Assembly: GCF_900109995.1 (NCBI RefSeq)
Contig: NZ_FOCB01000018.1
Span: 1 to 64,000 of the forward strand
Direction of reading: 5' to 3'
Length of the DNA stretch: 64,000 nucleotides
DNA from: Pseudomonas sp. ok272
GTDB lineage: Bacteria; Pseudomonadota; Gammaproteobacteria; Pseudomonadales; Pseudomonadaceae
Shown: positions 44,714 to 53,744 of the stretch, one piece after another
How the letters are laid out: every line of letters starts with the position of its first letter
How positions within the stretch are numbered: the stretch's first letter is position 1
Made by a program: the position numbers and the translations under genes
Notes under the pieces: model-generated
Databases searched by the model: none
Told to the model about the DNA's origin: nothing
Seen by the model: the letters and a program-made list of their open reading frames with translations, nothing else

Positions 44714-45490
44714 TCAGTTCGCCGGGGTTTCATCCTTGCCCTTCACACAGGCAAAGTCTTCTTCGCGCAATTCGGGCAGGTCCTTTGCGCAGTACGGACT
44801 ACCCAAATCCTTGAGCGCACCGCACATCCCTTCCAGGCGCCCGTCAACTGCCTGCAAATGATCCAGTAACTGACCAATGGCACGCGCCACCGGATCGGGC
44901 ATGTCCTCGCTAACACCGTACGCATCGAAACCAAGCTTCTCAGCCATCGCCTTGCGCTTGGCCTCCTGCTCATCGTCGGACTTGACGATGATCCGTCCTG
45001 GAATCCCGACCACCGTCGCACCGGCTGGCACCGCCTTGGTCACCACCGCATTGGAGCCCACCTTGGCGCCCGCCCCCACCGTGAACGGCCCTAGTACCTT
45101 GGCACCGGCGCCGACCACCACCCCATCCTCCAGGGTCGGATGGCGCTTGCCCTTGTTCCAACTGGTACCCCCCAGGGTCACGCCTTGATACAGGGTCACG
45201 TCATTACCGATTTCAGCGGTTTCGCCGATAACGATACCCATGCCATGGTCGATGAAGAAGCGACGTCCCACCTTGGCGCCGGGATGAATCTCGATGCCGG
45301 TCAACCAGCGCCCGAAGTTCGAGACCAGCCGGGCCAACCACTTCCAGCCCATCCCCCATAGCGCCGACGACAGGCGATGAATCCAGATCGCATGCATGCC
45401 TGGATAGCAGGTCAGCACTTCAAACGCATTGCGCGCCGCCGGATCACGATGAAAAACGCCCTGGATATCTTCACGCAAACGCTCGAACAT
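44714..45490 (-). CDS. cysE: Serine O-acetyltransferase
   Basis: 258 residues. First step of cysteine synthesis: serine plus acetyl-CoA to O-acetylserine. The left-handed beta-helix of hexapeptide repeats contains GIEIHPGAKVGRRFFIDHG, GVTLGGTSWNKGKRHP and GAGAKVLGPF. It lies 2 bases after trmJ and just ahead of iscR, so cysteine and Fe-S assembly genes adjoin. Confidence 0.96.
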   Translation of the reverse strand: MFERLREDIQGVFHRDPAARNAFEVLTCYPGMHAIWIHRLSSALWGMGWKWLARLVSNFGRWLTGIEIHPGAKVGRRFFIDHGMGIVIGETAEIGNDVTLYQGVTLGGTSWNKGKRHPTLEDGVVVGAGAKVLGPFTVGAGAKVGSNAVVTKAVPAGATVVGIPGRIIVKSDDEQEAKRKAMAEKLGFDAYGVSEDMPDPVARAIGQLLDHLQAVDGRLEGMCGALKDLGSPYCAKDLPELREEDFACVKGKDETPAN

Positions 45491-45492
45491 CG

Positions 45493-46263
45493 TTAATCCT
45501 TCCGCTTAAGAAGCTCACCACGGGCCGCTTTCTGGGTTTCCGTGAGGATGCCACGCAAAATATTCATTTCCGCCCGACTGACCGAGCTTCGCCCATACAA
45601 CCGACGCAGGCGCGCCATCAGGTGCCGCGGCTTTTCGGGATCGAGAAACTCAATGGCCACCAGGGTCTGTTCCAGGTGCTCATAGAATCGCTCCAACTCA
45701 TCCATGGTCGCCAGCTCACCGCTTTTGGTGGACGCCACCTCATCCTTCTCGACCTTGCTCGGCTGACCTTCGGCCGCCAGCCAGGACATGCGAACCTCAT
45801 AGCCCAGCACTTGCACCGCCGCCCCGAGATTCAGCGAGCTGAATTCAGGATCCGACGGGATGTGCACATGGTAATGGCATCGCTGCAGCTCTTCATTCGT
45901 CAGGCCGGAGTCCTCACGACCGAACACCAGGGCGATCTCGGCACCTTGCGACGCCTCTTCGATCACCTTGCTGCCACACTCACGCGGATCGAGCAGCGGC
46001 CACGGAATACGTCGATCACGTGCACTGGTACCCAGCACCAGGTTACAACCGACCAGCGCATCTTCCAGGGTGGCGACCACCTGCGCATTTTCCAGGACAT
46101 CACCGGCACCCGAGGCACGCGCATCGGCTTCATGATGCGGAAACAGCCGCGGCTCAACCAGCACCAAGCGCGACAACCCCATGTTCTTCATGGCACGCGC
46201 AGCCCCGCCGATGTTTCCCGGATGACTGGTATTGACCAGGACGACACGAATGTTCTGCAGCAA
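45493..46263 (-). CDS. trmJ: tRNA (cytidine/uridine-2'-O-) methyltransferase TrmJ
   Basis: 256 residues of the SPOUT superfamily, methylating position 32 of tRNAs. Knot motifs: NIGGAARAMKNMG, VFGREDSGLTNEEL and PSDPEFSSLNLGAAVQVL; a C-terminal helical extension follows. Diverges from suhB across 145 bases. Confidence 0.95.
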   Translation of the reverse strand: MLQNIRVVLVNTSHPGNIGGAARAMKNMGLSRLVLVEPRLFPHHEADARASGAGDVLENAQVVATLEDALVGCNLVLGTSARDRRIPWPLLDPRECGSKVIEEASQGAEIALVFGREDSGLTNEELQRCHYHVHIPSDPEFSSLNLGAAVQVLGYEVRMSWLAAEGQPSKVEKDEVASTKSGELATMDELERFYEHLEQTLVAIEFLDPEKPRHLMARLRRLYGRSSVSRAEMNILRGILTETQKAARGELLKRKD

Positions 46264-46339
46264 GGGAGGCGCTCTCGAAGACTAAAATTGGCTGCAAATC
46301 TTACAGTTCATCCTAAAGTTAAGCTACGAAAGCGAACGC

Positions 46340-46372
46340 CGTCGTTCATCTACAGAAACTTTCTGCTAGAAT
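46340..46372 (+). promoter_or_regulatory. Probable suhB promoter
   Basis: TGCTAGAAT at 46364-46372 is an extended -10 element (TGnTAGAAT), 36 bases before the suhB ATG. A weak -35 (CGTTCATC, near 46343) is possible. Confidence 0.5.
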
Positions 46373-46408
46373 GCCCGGCTTTCTTTAACAACCTTAGGTG
46401 ACACATCC

Positions 46409-47227
46409 ATGCAGCCCATGCTGAATATCGCGCTGCGCGCCGCCCGCAGCGCCAGTGAATTGATCTTCCGCTCCATCGAGCGCCTGGATACCATCAAGGT
46501 CGATGAAAAAGACGCCAAGGACTACGTGTCCGAAGTGGATCGCGCTGCCGAGCAGAAAATCGTCGACGCCCTGCGCAAAGCCTACCCAAATCACTCGATC
46601 CTCGGCGAAGAGACTGGCATGCACGCCGGCTCCGGCATCGAAGGTGAAGAGTACCTGTGGATCATCGACCCACTGGACGGCACCACTAACTTCCTGCGCG
46701 GCATTCCACACTTCGCCGTCAGCATCGCCTGCAAGTACCGCGGCCGCCTGGAGCACGCAGTGGTCCTGGACCCCGTACGCCAGGAAGAATTCACCGCCAG
46801 CCGTGGCCGTGGCGCCCAACTCAATGGCCGTCGTCTGCGCGTCAGCGGTCGCACCAGCCTTGACGGCGCCCTGCTGGGCACGGGCTTCCCGTTCCGCGAC
46901 GACCAGATGGACAACCTCGACAACTACCTGGGCATGTTCCGCAGCCTGGTTGGCCAGACTGCCGGCATCCGCCGCGCTGGTGCCGCGAGCCTGGACCTGG
47001 CCTACGTCGCCGCTGGCCGCTTCGATGCCTTCTGGGAGTCGGGCCTGTCCGAGTGGGACATGGCAGCAGGCGCCTTGCTGATCCAGGAAGCGGGCGGCCT
47101 GGTGAGCGACTTCACCGGCGGTCACGACTTCCTCGAAAAAGGCCATATCGTTGCTGGCAACACCAAGTGCTTCAAAGCAGTGCTGACGGCTATCCAGCCG
47201 CACCTGCCGGCCTCGCTGAAACGCTAA
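46409..47227 (+). CDS. suhB: Inositol-1-monophosphatase SuhB
   Basis: 272 residues. Metal-dependent phosphatase: GEETG, IIDPLDGTTNF and WDMAAGALLIQEAGG hold the metal ligands. SuhB also takes part in rRNA transcription antitermination with NusA, and in P. aeruginosa it affects virulence switching. Stands alone between two divergent or convergent genes. Confidence 0.96.
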   Translation: MQPMLNIALRAARSASELIFRSIERLDTIKVDEKDAKDYVSEVDRAAEQKIVDALRKAYPNHSILGEETGMHAGSGIEGEEYLWIIDPLDGTTNFLRGIPHFAVSIACKYRGRLEHAVVLDPVRQEEFTASRGRGAQLNGRRLRVSGRTSLDGALLGTGFPFRDDQMDNLDNYLGMFRSLVGQTAGIRRAGAASLDLAYVAAGRFDAFWESGLSEWDMAAGALLIQEAGGLVSDFTGGHDFLEKGHIVAGNTKCFKAVLTAIQPHLPASLKR

Positions 47228-47235
47228 GCCCCCAA

Positions 47236-47275
47236 GCATAAAAAAAGCACCTTTCGGGGTGCTTTTTTTATGCCT
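47236..47275. terminator. Terminator between suhB and glycine-zipper gene
   Basis: GCATAAAAAAAGCACC-TTTC-GGGGTGCTTTTTTTATGC; the stem has A-runs on one side and T-runs on the other, so it works in both directions for the convergent genes. Confidence 0.93.
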
Positions 47276-47288
47276 TGCATTCAACGCA

Positions 47289-47837
47289 TCACTGACTGGG
47301 CTGATTCTGACCGAGGATCAATTGACCCTGCTTGTCGACTGGAATCTCGTTGCCCGGATCACGATCCATACGCACCTTGCCTTCTTTGCCGTCCAGCGAA
47401 TAACGCACGTCGTAACCTACAACCTTGTCACTGATGTCATTGACCGTGTTGCAACGGGTTTGCGTGGTGGTATAGGTGTCACGCTCCTGCATGCCCTCCT
47501 GCACCTTGTTACCGGCATAGCCGCCGCCCACCGCACCCGCAACGGTGGCAATCTTCTTGCCATTGCCGCCGCCAATCATATTACCCAGCAGACCACCACC
47601 GACCGCGCCAACCACCGTACCCAGGATTTGATGCTGATCCTGAACCGGCTTGTGCCGGGTTACTGCCACATCCTTGCACACTTCACGTGGAGTCTTGATC
47701 TGTGTCTTGACCGGCTCAACGGCTAATACCTGAGCGAACTCAGGGCCGCTTTTTACCAGGCTGTAGGTGGCCACAGCACCCCCGGCAGTGACACCGACAG
47801 CACCCAATACCGCACCAACCAGCAACGACTTGTTCAC
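47289..47837 (-). CDS. Glycine-zipper 2TM envelope protein (SlyB/YcfJ-like)
   Basis: 182 residues. N-terminal hydrophobic segment (LLVGAVLGAVGVTAGGAVA) acts as signal or anchor. Two glycine-zipper helices (ILGTVVGAVGGGLLGNMIGG and KIATVAGAVGGGYAGNKVQ) match the Rick_17kDa_Anti family of envelope-stress proteins; the C-terminus is a small beta domain. Usually placed in the outer membrane. Convergent with suhB. Confidence 0.87.
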   Translation of the reverse strand: MNKSLLVGAVLGAVGVTAGGAVATYSLVKSGPEFAQVLAVEPVKTQIKTPREVCKDVAVTRHKPVQDQHQILGTVVGAVGGGLLGNMIGGGNGKKIATVAGAVGGGYAGNKVQEGMQERDTYTTTQTRCNTVNDISDKVVGYDVRYSLDGKEGKVRMDRDPGNEIPVDKQGQLILGQNQPSQ

Positions 47838-47896
47838 ATGAACCTCCTGACCTTCATATGCGGGACAGGCCCGCGCTTCTCCCAGCCTTGGAGCAT

Positions 47897-47930
47897 AAAA
47901 AAAGGCGCGAGTTCAACTCGCGCCTTTTTG
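47897..47930 (-). terminator. Terminator of the yajC-secDF cluster
   Basis: AAAGGCGCGAGTT-CA-ACTCGCGCCTTT with flanking A and T runs, just after secF. Bidirectional shape. Confidence 0.9.
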
Positions 47931-47956
47931 GATGACACCGCAGGAGGATTTTTCCC

Positions 47957-48871
47957 TCAAGGACGGTCGTCGACTTCCTTCTCGGTGTTAGCAGGAGGAA
48001 TCAAGTCTTCACTGCTCAGGTTCAACCAGATCAACACCACGTTAGCAATGTAGATCGACGAGTAAGTACCCGCCAGAACACCAATAAACAGCGCGATGGA
48101 GAAGCCATACAGGTTGTCACCACCAAAGAACAACAGCGCAGCGATCGCCAGCAAGGTGGAGATCGACGTCGCCATGGTCCGCAGCAGGGTCTGAGTGGTC
48201 GAGATATTGATGTTCTCGATCAGGCTGGCCTTGCGCAGCACGCGGAAGTTCTCACGAACCCGGTCGAACACCACGATGGTGTCGTTGAGCGAGTAACCAA
48301 TGATCGCCAGCACCGCCGCCAGCACCGTCAGGTCGAAGGTGATCTGGAAGAACGACAGGATACCGATGGTCACGATCACGTCGTGGATCAGCGACACGAT
48401 TGCCCCGACGGCAAACTTCCACTGAAAGCGGAACGCCAGGTAGATCAGGATGCCGCCCAGCGCCATCAGCATGCCAAGGCCGCCTTGGTCGCGCAGCTCT
48501 TCACCCACTTGCGGGCCGACGAACTCGACGCGCTTGACCAATGCCGGGTTGTCGCCATCGACCTTCTGCAGCGCCTGTGCAACCTGGTGACCCAACTGCG
48601 GATCATCACCTGGCATGCGCACCAGCAAGTCAGTGGTCGCACCGAAGCTCTGCACGACGGCGTCGTGGTAACCCGACTCAGCCAGTTGCTCGCGCACCTT
48701 GGTGACATCAGCCGGACGCTCGTAGGTCAGCTCGATGAGCGTACCGCCGGTGAAGTCCAGCCCCCAGTTCATGCCCTTATAGACACAACTGACCAGCGCC
48801 AGGACCGTGAGGAACAATGTGATGCCGAACGCAATGTTGCGAACGCCCATGAAGTTGATAGTACGTAACAT
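47957..48871 (-). CDS. secF: Protein translocase subunit SecF
   Basis: 304 residues. Six membrane segments; GLDFTGGTLIEL after the first is the SecF signature, and DTIVVFDRVRE is in the conserved loop. With SecD it uses proton flow to pull exported proteins through SecYEG. Starts 9 bases after secD. Confidence 0.97.
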   Translation of the reverse strand: MLRTINFMGVRNIAFGITLFLTVLALVSCVYKGMNWGLDFTGGTLIELTYERPADVTKVREQLAESGYHDAVVQSFGATTDLLVRMPGDDPQLGHQVAQALQKVDGDNPALVKRVEFVGPQVGEELRDQGGLGMLMALGGILIYLAFRFQWKFAVGAIVSLIHDVIVTIGILSFFQITFDLTVLAAVLAIIGYSLNDTIVVFDRVRENFRVLRKASLIENINISTTQTLLRTMATSISTLLAIAALLFFGGDNLYGFSIALFIGVLAGTYSSIYIANVVLIWLNLSSEDLIPPANTEKEVDDRP

Positions 48872-48880
48872 GGCAGCCCC

Positions 48881-50752
48881 TTAAATCCACAACTTCTTGA
48901 AGTCACGACCGCCGAAGATCAAGTTGACCATCGCACGAGTAACCATGATGGCCGTGAACATCGAGGTCAGCACCCCGAGGGACATGGTCACTGCGAAGCC
49001 CTTGACCGGACCTGTACCCATGGCAAACAGGATCCCGCCCACCAGCAAGGTGGTCAGGTTGGCATCGAGAATCGCCGTGAAGGCGCGACCGAAACCTTCG
49101 TTGATCGCCCGCTGGACCGTCATGCCCGCCGCGATTTCCTCACGAATCCGCGAGAAGATCAGCACGTTGGCGTCGACCGCCATACCCATGGTCAACACGA
49201 TACCGGCGATGCCTGGCAGGGTCAGCGTAGCCCCCAGCAGCGACATCAGGGCCAGCAACAGCACCATGTTCACACCCAGCGCAACCGTGGCAATCAGGCC
49301 AAAGAAGCGGTAGATGGCAATGATGAACAGCGACACGAACAGCATGCCCCACAGCGACGCATCGATACCCTTGGTGATGTTGTCAGCACCCAGGCTTGGA
49401 CCGATTGTGCGCTCTTCGGCAAAGTACATCGGTGCGGCCAGACCACCGGCGCGTAGCAGCAAGGCCAGCTCCGAGGATTCGCCCTGGCCGTTCAGGCCGG
49501 TGATTCGGAATTGAGCACCCAGCGGCGACTGGATGGTCGCCAGGCTGATGATCTTTTTCTCTTCCTTGAAACTCTGCACCGGCACTTCTTTCTCGACGCC
49601 GTCGACCACCTGCTTGACGTAGGTGGTCACCGGGCGCTGCTCGATGAAGATCACCGCCATGCTGCGACCAACGTTCGAGCGGGTCGCCCGACTCATCAGT
49701 TCGCCGCCGTGACCGTCCAGGCGAATATTCACCTCGGGGGTCCCGTGCTCGCCGAAGCCAGCCTTGGCGTCAGTGACCTGGTCACCGGTGATGATCAAGC
49801 CGCGCTCGATCTGTGCAGGTGGACGCTTGCCTTCACGGAACTCGAAGGTCTCAGACGTTGCCTTGGATGCACCCGGCTCGGCAGCCAGGCGGAACTCAAG
49901 GTTGGCCGTCTTGCCCAGGATACGCTTGGCTTCGGCAGTGTCCTGCACGCCAGGCAGTTCGACCACGATGCGGTTGGCACCCTGGCGCTGAACGATAGGT
50001 TCGGCAACACCCAGCTCGTTGACGCGGTTACGGACCGTGGTCAAGTTCTGCTTGATGGAGTATTCACGGATTTCCGCCAGCTTGGCCGGGGTCATCGCCA
50101 GACGCAGCACCGGCTGACCGTTGAGGTCGGCGGGAACAATGTCGAAATCGTTGAAGCTCTTGCGGATCAGTGCACGGGCCTGTTCGCGGGAATCTTCATC
50201 ACTGAAGCCCAACTGAATGGCGCCATTGAGTTGCGGCAGGCTGCGATAGCGCAGGCGCTCTTTACGCAACAGGCTCTTGACGTCGCCTTCATAGACTTTC
50301 AGGCGGGCGTCGATGGCTTTGTCCATGTCCACTTCCAGCAGGAAGTGCACACCACCGGACAAGTCCAGGCCCAGCTTCATCGGATGCGCGCCGATGCTGC
50401 GCAGCCATTGTGGCGTGGTTTGTGCCAGGTTCAGCGCGACAACATAGTCATCACCCAAGGCCTTGCGTACGACGTCCTTGGCGGGAAGTTGATCTTCCTG
50501 CTTGGTCAGGCGAATCAAGCCGCCTTTGCCATTGACTGCCAATGTGGCTGCCTTGACCGCGATCCCGGCATCGTTGAGCGCTTTGCTCACACGATCCAGA
50601 TCTGCCTGATTAACTTGCAGCGCAGTGCTCGCACCGCTGACCTGAATAGCCGGGTCATCAGGATAAAGATTGGGAGCGGAATAAATCAGACCAATCGCCA
50701 GCACTGCCAGGATCAGTACGTATTTCCACAGAGGGTATTTGTTCAGCATCAC
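48881..50752 (-). CDS. secD: Protein translocase subunit SecD
   Basis: 623 residues. One membrane segment, a large periplasmic P1 domain with GLDLSGGVHFLLEV, then five segments with GMAVDANVLIFSRIREE. Length matches the enterobacterial form. Preceded by yajC with a 60-base gap. Confidence 0.97.
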   Translation of the reverse strand: MMLNKYPLWKYVLILAVLAIGLIYSAPNLYPDDPAIQVSGASTALQVNQADLDRVSKALNDAGIAVKAATLAVNGKGGLIRLTKQEDQLPAKDVVRKALGDDYVVALNLAQTTPQWLRSIGAHPMKLGLDLSGGVHFLLEVDMDKAIDARLKVYEGDVKSLLRKERLRYRSLPQLNGAIQLGFSDEDSREQARALIRKSFNDFDIVPADLNGQPVLRLAMTPAKLAEIREYSIKQNLTTVRNRVNELGVAEPIVQRQGANRIVVELPGVQDTAEAKRILGKTANLEFRLAAEPGASKATSETFEFREGKRPPAQIERGLIITGDQVTDAKAGFGEHGTPEVNIRLDGHGGELMSRATRSNVGRSMAVIFIEQRPVTTYVKQVVDGVEKEVPVQSFKEEKKIISLATIQSPLGAQFRITGLNGQGESSELALLLRAGGLAAPMYFAEERTIGPSLGADNITKGIDASLWGMLFVSLFIIAIYRFFGLIATVALGVNMVLLLALMSLLGATLTLPGIAGIVLTMGMAVDANVLIFSRIREEIAAGMTVQRAINEGFGRAFTAILDANLTTLLVGGILFAMGTGPVKGFAVTMSLGVLTSMFTAIMVTRAMVNLIFGGRDFKKLWI

Positions 50753-50812
50753 GCCGCCCGCTTATGACGCGGGGCGCCTTGCGCGCCCCGTCGATTGGTA
50801 AAAGATGAAACC

Positions 50813-51148
50813 TTAGATCGCTTTCAGCGTGCCTTTTGGCAGGGTGGCTGCGATAGCACCTTTCTGGAACTTCAGCTCTACCGAGTCAGACACTTCGAGC
50901 ACTACGAAGTCGTCAGCAACTTTGGTGATCTTGCCGGCGATACCACCGGAGGTCACAACTTCATCACCTTTTTGCAAGCTGCCGAGCAGGTTCTTCTGCT
51001 CTTTGGCGCGCTTGGCCTGTGGACGCCAGATCATCAAGTAGAAGATGACCAGGAAACCGACCAGGAAGATCCACTCAAAGCCAGTACCAGCAGGGCCGGC
51101 GGCAGGTGCAGCGGCGTCAGCCATCGCATTAGAGATAAAAAAGCTCAT
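50813..51148 (-). CDS. yajC: Sec accessory protein YajC
   Basis: 111 residues. One membrane segment (WIFLVGFLVIFYLMIW near 30-45) and a C-terminal SH3-like domain (GDEVVTSGGIAGKI). Associates with SecDF. Located between tgt and secD, the standard order. Confidence 0.95.
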   Translation of the reverse strand: MSFFISNAMADAAAPAAGPAGTGFEWIFLVGFLVIFYLMIWRPQAKRAKEQKNLLGSLQKGDEVVTSGGIAGKITKVADDFVVLEVSDSVELKFQKGAIAATLPKGTLKAI

Positions 51149-51192
51149 TTAGCACTCCAGTTGCAAAATTAGTGTCTTAAAGGTTTTAACAC

Positions 51193-52326
51193 TCAGTCCA
51201 AAGGCGGAACAGGTAACCCGCGCTTGGCATAGAAGGCATCGACAAAGGCGGCCAATGTACCCTGTTGAATAGCCTCGCGCAAACCAGCCATAAGCACCTG
51301 GTAATGGCGCAAGTTATGGATGGTATTGAGCATGCTCCCCAGCATTTCGCCGCACTTGTCCAGATGATGCAGATAAGCACGGGAGAAGTTCTGGCAGGTA
51401 TAGCAATCGCAGGTCGGATCGAGCGGCGAATCATCATGGCGATGGAACGCGTTACGGATCTTCAGCACGCCAGTATCAATGAACAGATGCCCATTGCGGG
51501 CATTGCGGGTTGGCATCACGCAATCGAACATGTCCACACCGCGGCGCACACCCTCAACCAAGTCTTCCGGCTTGCCAACACCCATAAGGTAACGAGGTTT
51601 GTCTGCCGGCATCATCCCCGGCAGGTAGTCCAGCACTTTGATCATCTCGTGCTTGGGCTCACCCACCGACAGGCCGCCAATGGCCAAACCGTCGAAGCCA
51701 ATCTTGTCCAGACCTTCCAGGGAGCGCATGCGCAGGTCCTGGTGCATACCACCCTGAACGATGCCAAACAGCGCGGCCGTGTTTTCGCCGTGGGCATTTT
51801 TCGAGCGCTGGGCCCAACGCAGCGACAACTCCATCGAAATCCGCGCGACATCTTCGTCGGCCGGATACGGCGTGCACTCGTCAAAGATCATCACCACGTC
51901 CGAACCCAGGTCACGCTGGACCTGCATCGACTCTTCCGGGCCCATGAATACCTTGGCGCCGTCCACCGGGGAGGCGAAGGTCACGCCCTCCTCCTTGATC
52001 TTGCGCATGGCCCCCAGGCTGAACACCTGGAAACCGCCGGAATCCGTCAGGATCGGGCCTTTCCATTGCATGAAGTCATGCAGGTCGCCGTGCTTCTTGA
52101 TCACTTCGGTGCCAGGACGCAACCACAAGTGAAAGGTGTTGCCCAGGATCATCTCGGCGCCCGTGGCCTCGATATCACGCGGCAACATACCCTTGACCGT
52201 GCCATAGGTGCCCACGGGCATGAAAGCCGGGGTCTCGACCGTGCCACGGGGAAAGGTCAGGCGACCACGACGAGCCTTGCCATCGGTGGCCAGGAGCTCA
52301 AAAGACATACGACAGGTGCGGCTCAT
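51193..52326 (-). CDS. tgt: tRNA-guanine transglycosylase
   Basis: 377 residues from the ATG at 52326, which has GAGGAAACAG upstream and overlaps the queA stop (ATGA); the family's usual start MSFELLATDG is six codons further in. Exchanges guanine 34 for preQ1 in tRNAs with GUN anticodons. Nucleophile region DSGGFQVFSLG and DCVMPTRNARNGH; zinc ligands CDCYTCQNFSRAYLHH. Confidence 0.97.
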   Translation of the reverse strand: MSRTCRMSFELLATDGKARRGRLTFPRGTVETPAFMPVGTYGTVKGMLPRDIEATGAEMILGNTFHLWLRPGTEVIKKHGDLHDFMQWKGPILTDSGGFQVFSLGAMRKIKEEGVTFASPVDGAKVFMGPEESMQVQRDLGSDVVMIFDECTPYPADEDVARISMELSLRWAQRSKNAHGENTAALFGIVQGGMHQDLRMRSLEGLDKIGFDGLAIGGLSVGEPKHEMIKVLDYLPGMMPADKPRYLMGVGKPEDLVEGVRRGVDMFDCVMPTRNARNGHLFIDTGVLKIRNAFHRHDDSPLDPTCDCYTCQNFSRAYLHHLDKCGEMLGSMLNTIHNLRHYQVLMAGLREAIQQGTLAAFVDAFYAKRGLPVPPLD

Positions 52327-53387
52327 GCTGTTTCCTCGGGGCCCGATTCTTTAGGGGCAGTCGGCGCAGGATTACGGGTGATGAACATTGCATCACCGTA
52401 GCTGAAAAAGCGGTACCCATGCTCGACGGCAGCCTTATAGGCGGCCATGGCTTCAGGGTAACCGGCGAACGCCGAAACCAGCATCAACAGCGTGGACTCG
52501 GGCAAATGAAAATTGGTGACCAGGGCATCGACCACATGAAACGGCCGGCCCGGGTAGATAAAGATATCGGTATCGCCACTGAACGGCTTGAGTACGCCAT
52601 CGCGGGCCGCGCTTTCCAGCGAACGCACGCTGGTGGTCCCCACGGCCACCACCCGCCCACCACGGGCACGGCACGCCGCCACCGCATCCACCACGTCCTG
52701 GCCGACTTCCAGCCATTCGCTGTGCATGTGGTGATCTTCGAGGCGCTCGACCCGCACCGGCTGGAACGTTCCCGCACCGACGTGCAGCGTCACAAACGCG
52801 GTCTCGACGCCCTTGGCGGCAATCGCGTCCAGCAACGGTTGATCGAAATGCAGCCCCGCCGTCGGCGCTGCTACCGCGCCCAGGCGTTCGGAGTAGACCG
52901 TCTGATAACGCTCACGGTCGGCGTCTTCGTCCGGACGGTCTATATAAGGAGGCAGCGGCATGTGCCCGACGCGGTCAAGCAGCGGCAGCACTTCTTCGCT
53001 AAACCCCAACTCGAACAACGCATCGTGGCGCGCCAGCATCTGCGCTTCACCACCGCCATCGATGAGGATTTTCGACCCCGGCTTCGGCGACTTGCTGGAA
53101 CGCACATGGGCCAGTACGCGATGACTGTCGAGCACCCGCTCCACGAGGATCTCCAACTTGCCCCCGGACGCTTTCTGGCCAAACAGCCGCGCCGGAATCA
53201 CTCGGGTATTGTTGAACACCATCAAATCGCCCGGGCGCAAATGCTCAAGCAAATCAGTAAATTGACGGTGTGCGAGGGCACCGCTGACCCCATCCAGGGT
53301 CAACAGGCGACTGCTGCGCCGCTCAGCCAAAGGGTGGCGAGCGATCAGCGAATCAGGGAGTTCAAAAGTAAAGTCAGCAACGCGCAT
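52323..53387 (-). CDS. queA: S-adenosylmethionine:tRNA ribosyltransferase-isomerase
   Basis: 354 residues. Adds the ribosyl part of SAM to preQ1 in tRNA, making epoxyqueuosine, the step after Tgt. Conserved: PLAERRSSRLLTLD, NNTRVIPARL, PTAGLHFDQPLLD and TNFHLPESTLLMLV. First gene of queA-tgt-yajC-secDF. Confidence 0.97.
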   Translation of the reverse strand: MRVADFTFELPDSLIARHPLAERRSSRLLTLDGVSGALAHRQFTDLLEHLRPGDLMVFNNTRVIPARLFGQKASGGKLEILVERVLDSHRVLAHVRSSKSPKPGSKILIDGGGEAQMLARHDALFELGFSEEVLPLLDRVGHMPLPPYIDRPDEDADRERYQTVYSERLGAVAAPTAGLHFDQPLLDAIAAKGVETAFVTLHVGAGTFQPVRVERLEDHHMHSEWLEVGQDVVDAVAACRARGGRVVAVGTTSVRSLESAARDGVLKPFSGDTDIFIYPGRPFHVVDALVTNFHLPESTLLMLVSAFAGYPEAMAAYKAAVEHGYRFFSYGDAMFITRNPAPTAPKESGPEETA

Positions 53388-53495
53388 GATGGGGTTCGTC
53401 TAGCAGGGCCGGGAAGTTTAGCGGAAATAGTGAAAATTGACCATGAAACGTGATTGACCAACGGTAATCTCATCTCTATACTTCGCCGCCATTGA

Positions 53496-53580
53496 GCCCT
53501 GATGGCGGAATTGGTAGACGCGGCGGATTCAAAATCCGTTTTCGAAAGGAGTGGGAGTTCGAGTCTCCCTCGGGGCACCA
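53496..53580 (+). tRNA. tRNA-Leu (CAA)
   Basis: 85-nt class II tRNA with a long variable arm, starting GCCCTGATGGCGG and ending GGGGCACCA (CCA encoded). Anticodon loop TTCAAAA gives CAA, reading UUG. Its 3' end is the attachment site of the element to the right. Confidence 0.96.
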
Positions 53581-53624
53581 TATAGCAGTATCTGAAAGTC
53601 TCTACCAGGCTTTCAGACCCAGAG

Positions 53625-53650
53625 AAACCGGCCACTTGGCCGGTTTTTTT
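53625..53650 (+). terminator. Terminator after tRNA-Leu
   Basis: AAACCGGCC-ACTT-GGCCGGTTTTTTT, 45 bases past the tRNA. Since it lies on the element side of the attachment site, it was probably brought or restored by the element. Confidence 0.88.
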
Positions 53651-53669
53651 GTGTCTGGCTATCTACCGC

Positions 53670-53741
53670 TGTATCCCCTTATCCGTTGTATCCCTGTATC
53701 CCTGCTTGTATCCTGAGAAAAGTACCGAACTTTGGGATACA
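53670..53741. promoter_or_regulatory. TGTATCC repeats (probable integrase arm sites)
   Basis: TGTATCC at 53670, 53687, 53695 and 53707, and inverted (GGATACA) at 53735-53741, in the 100 bases between tRNA-Leu and the integrase start. Probable arm-type binding sites; by binding there the integrase could also repress its own promoter. Confidence 0.6.
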
Positions 53742-53744
53742 AGG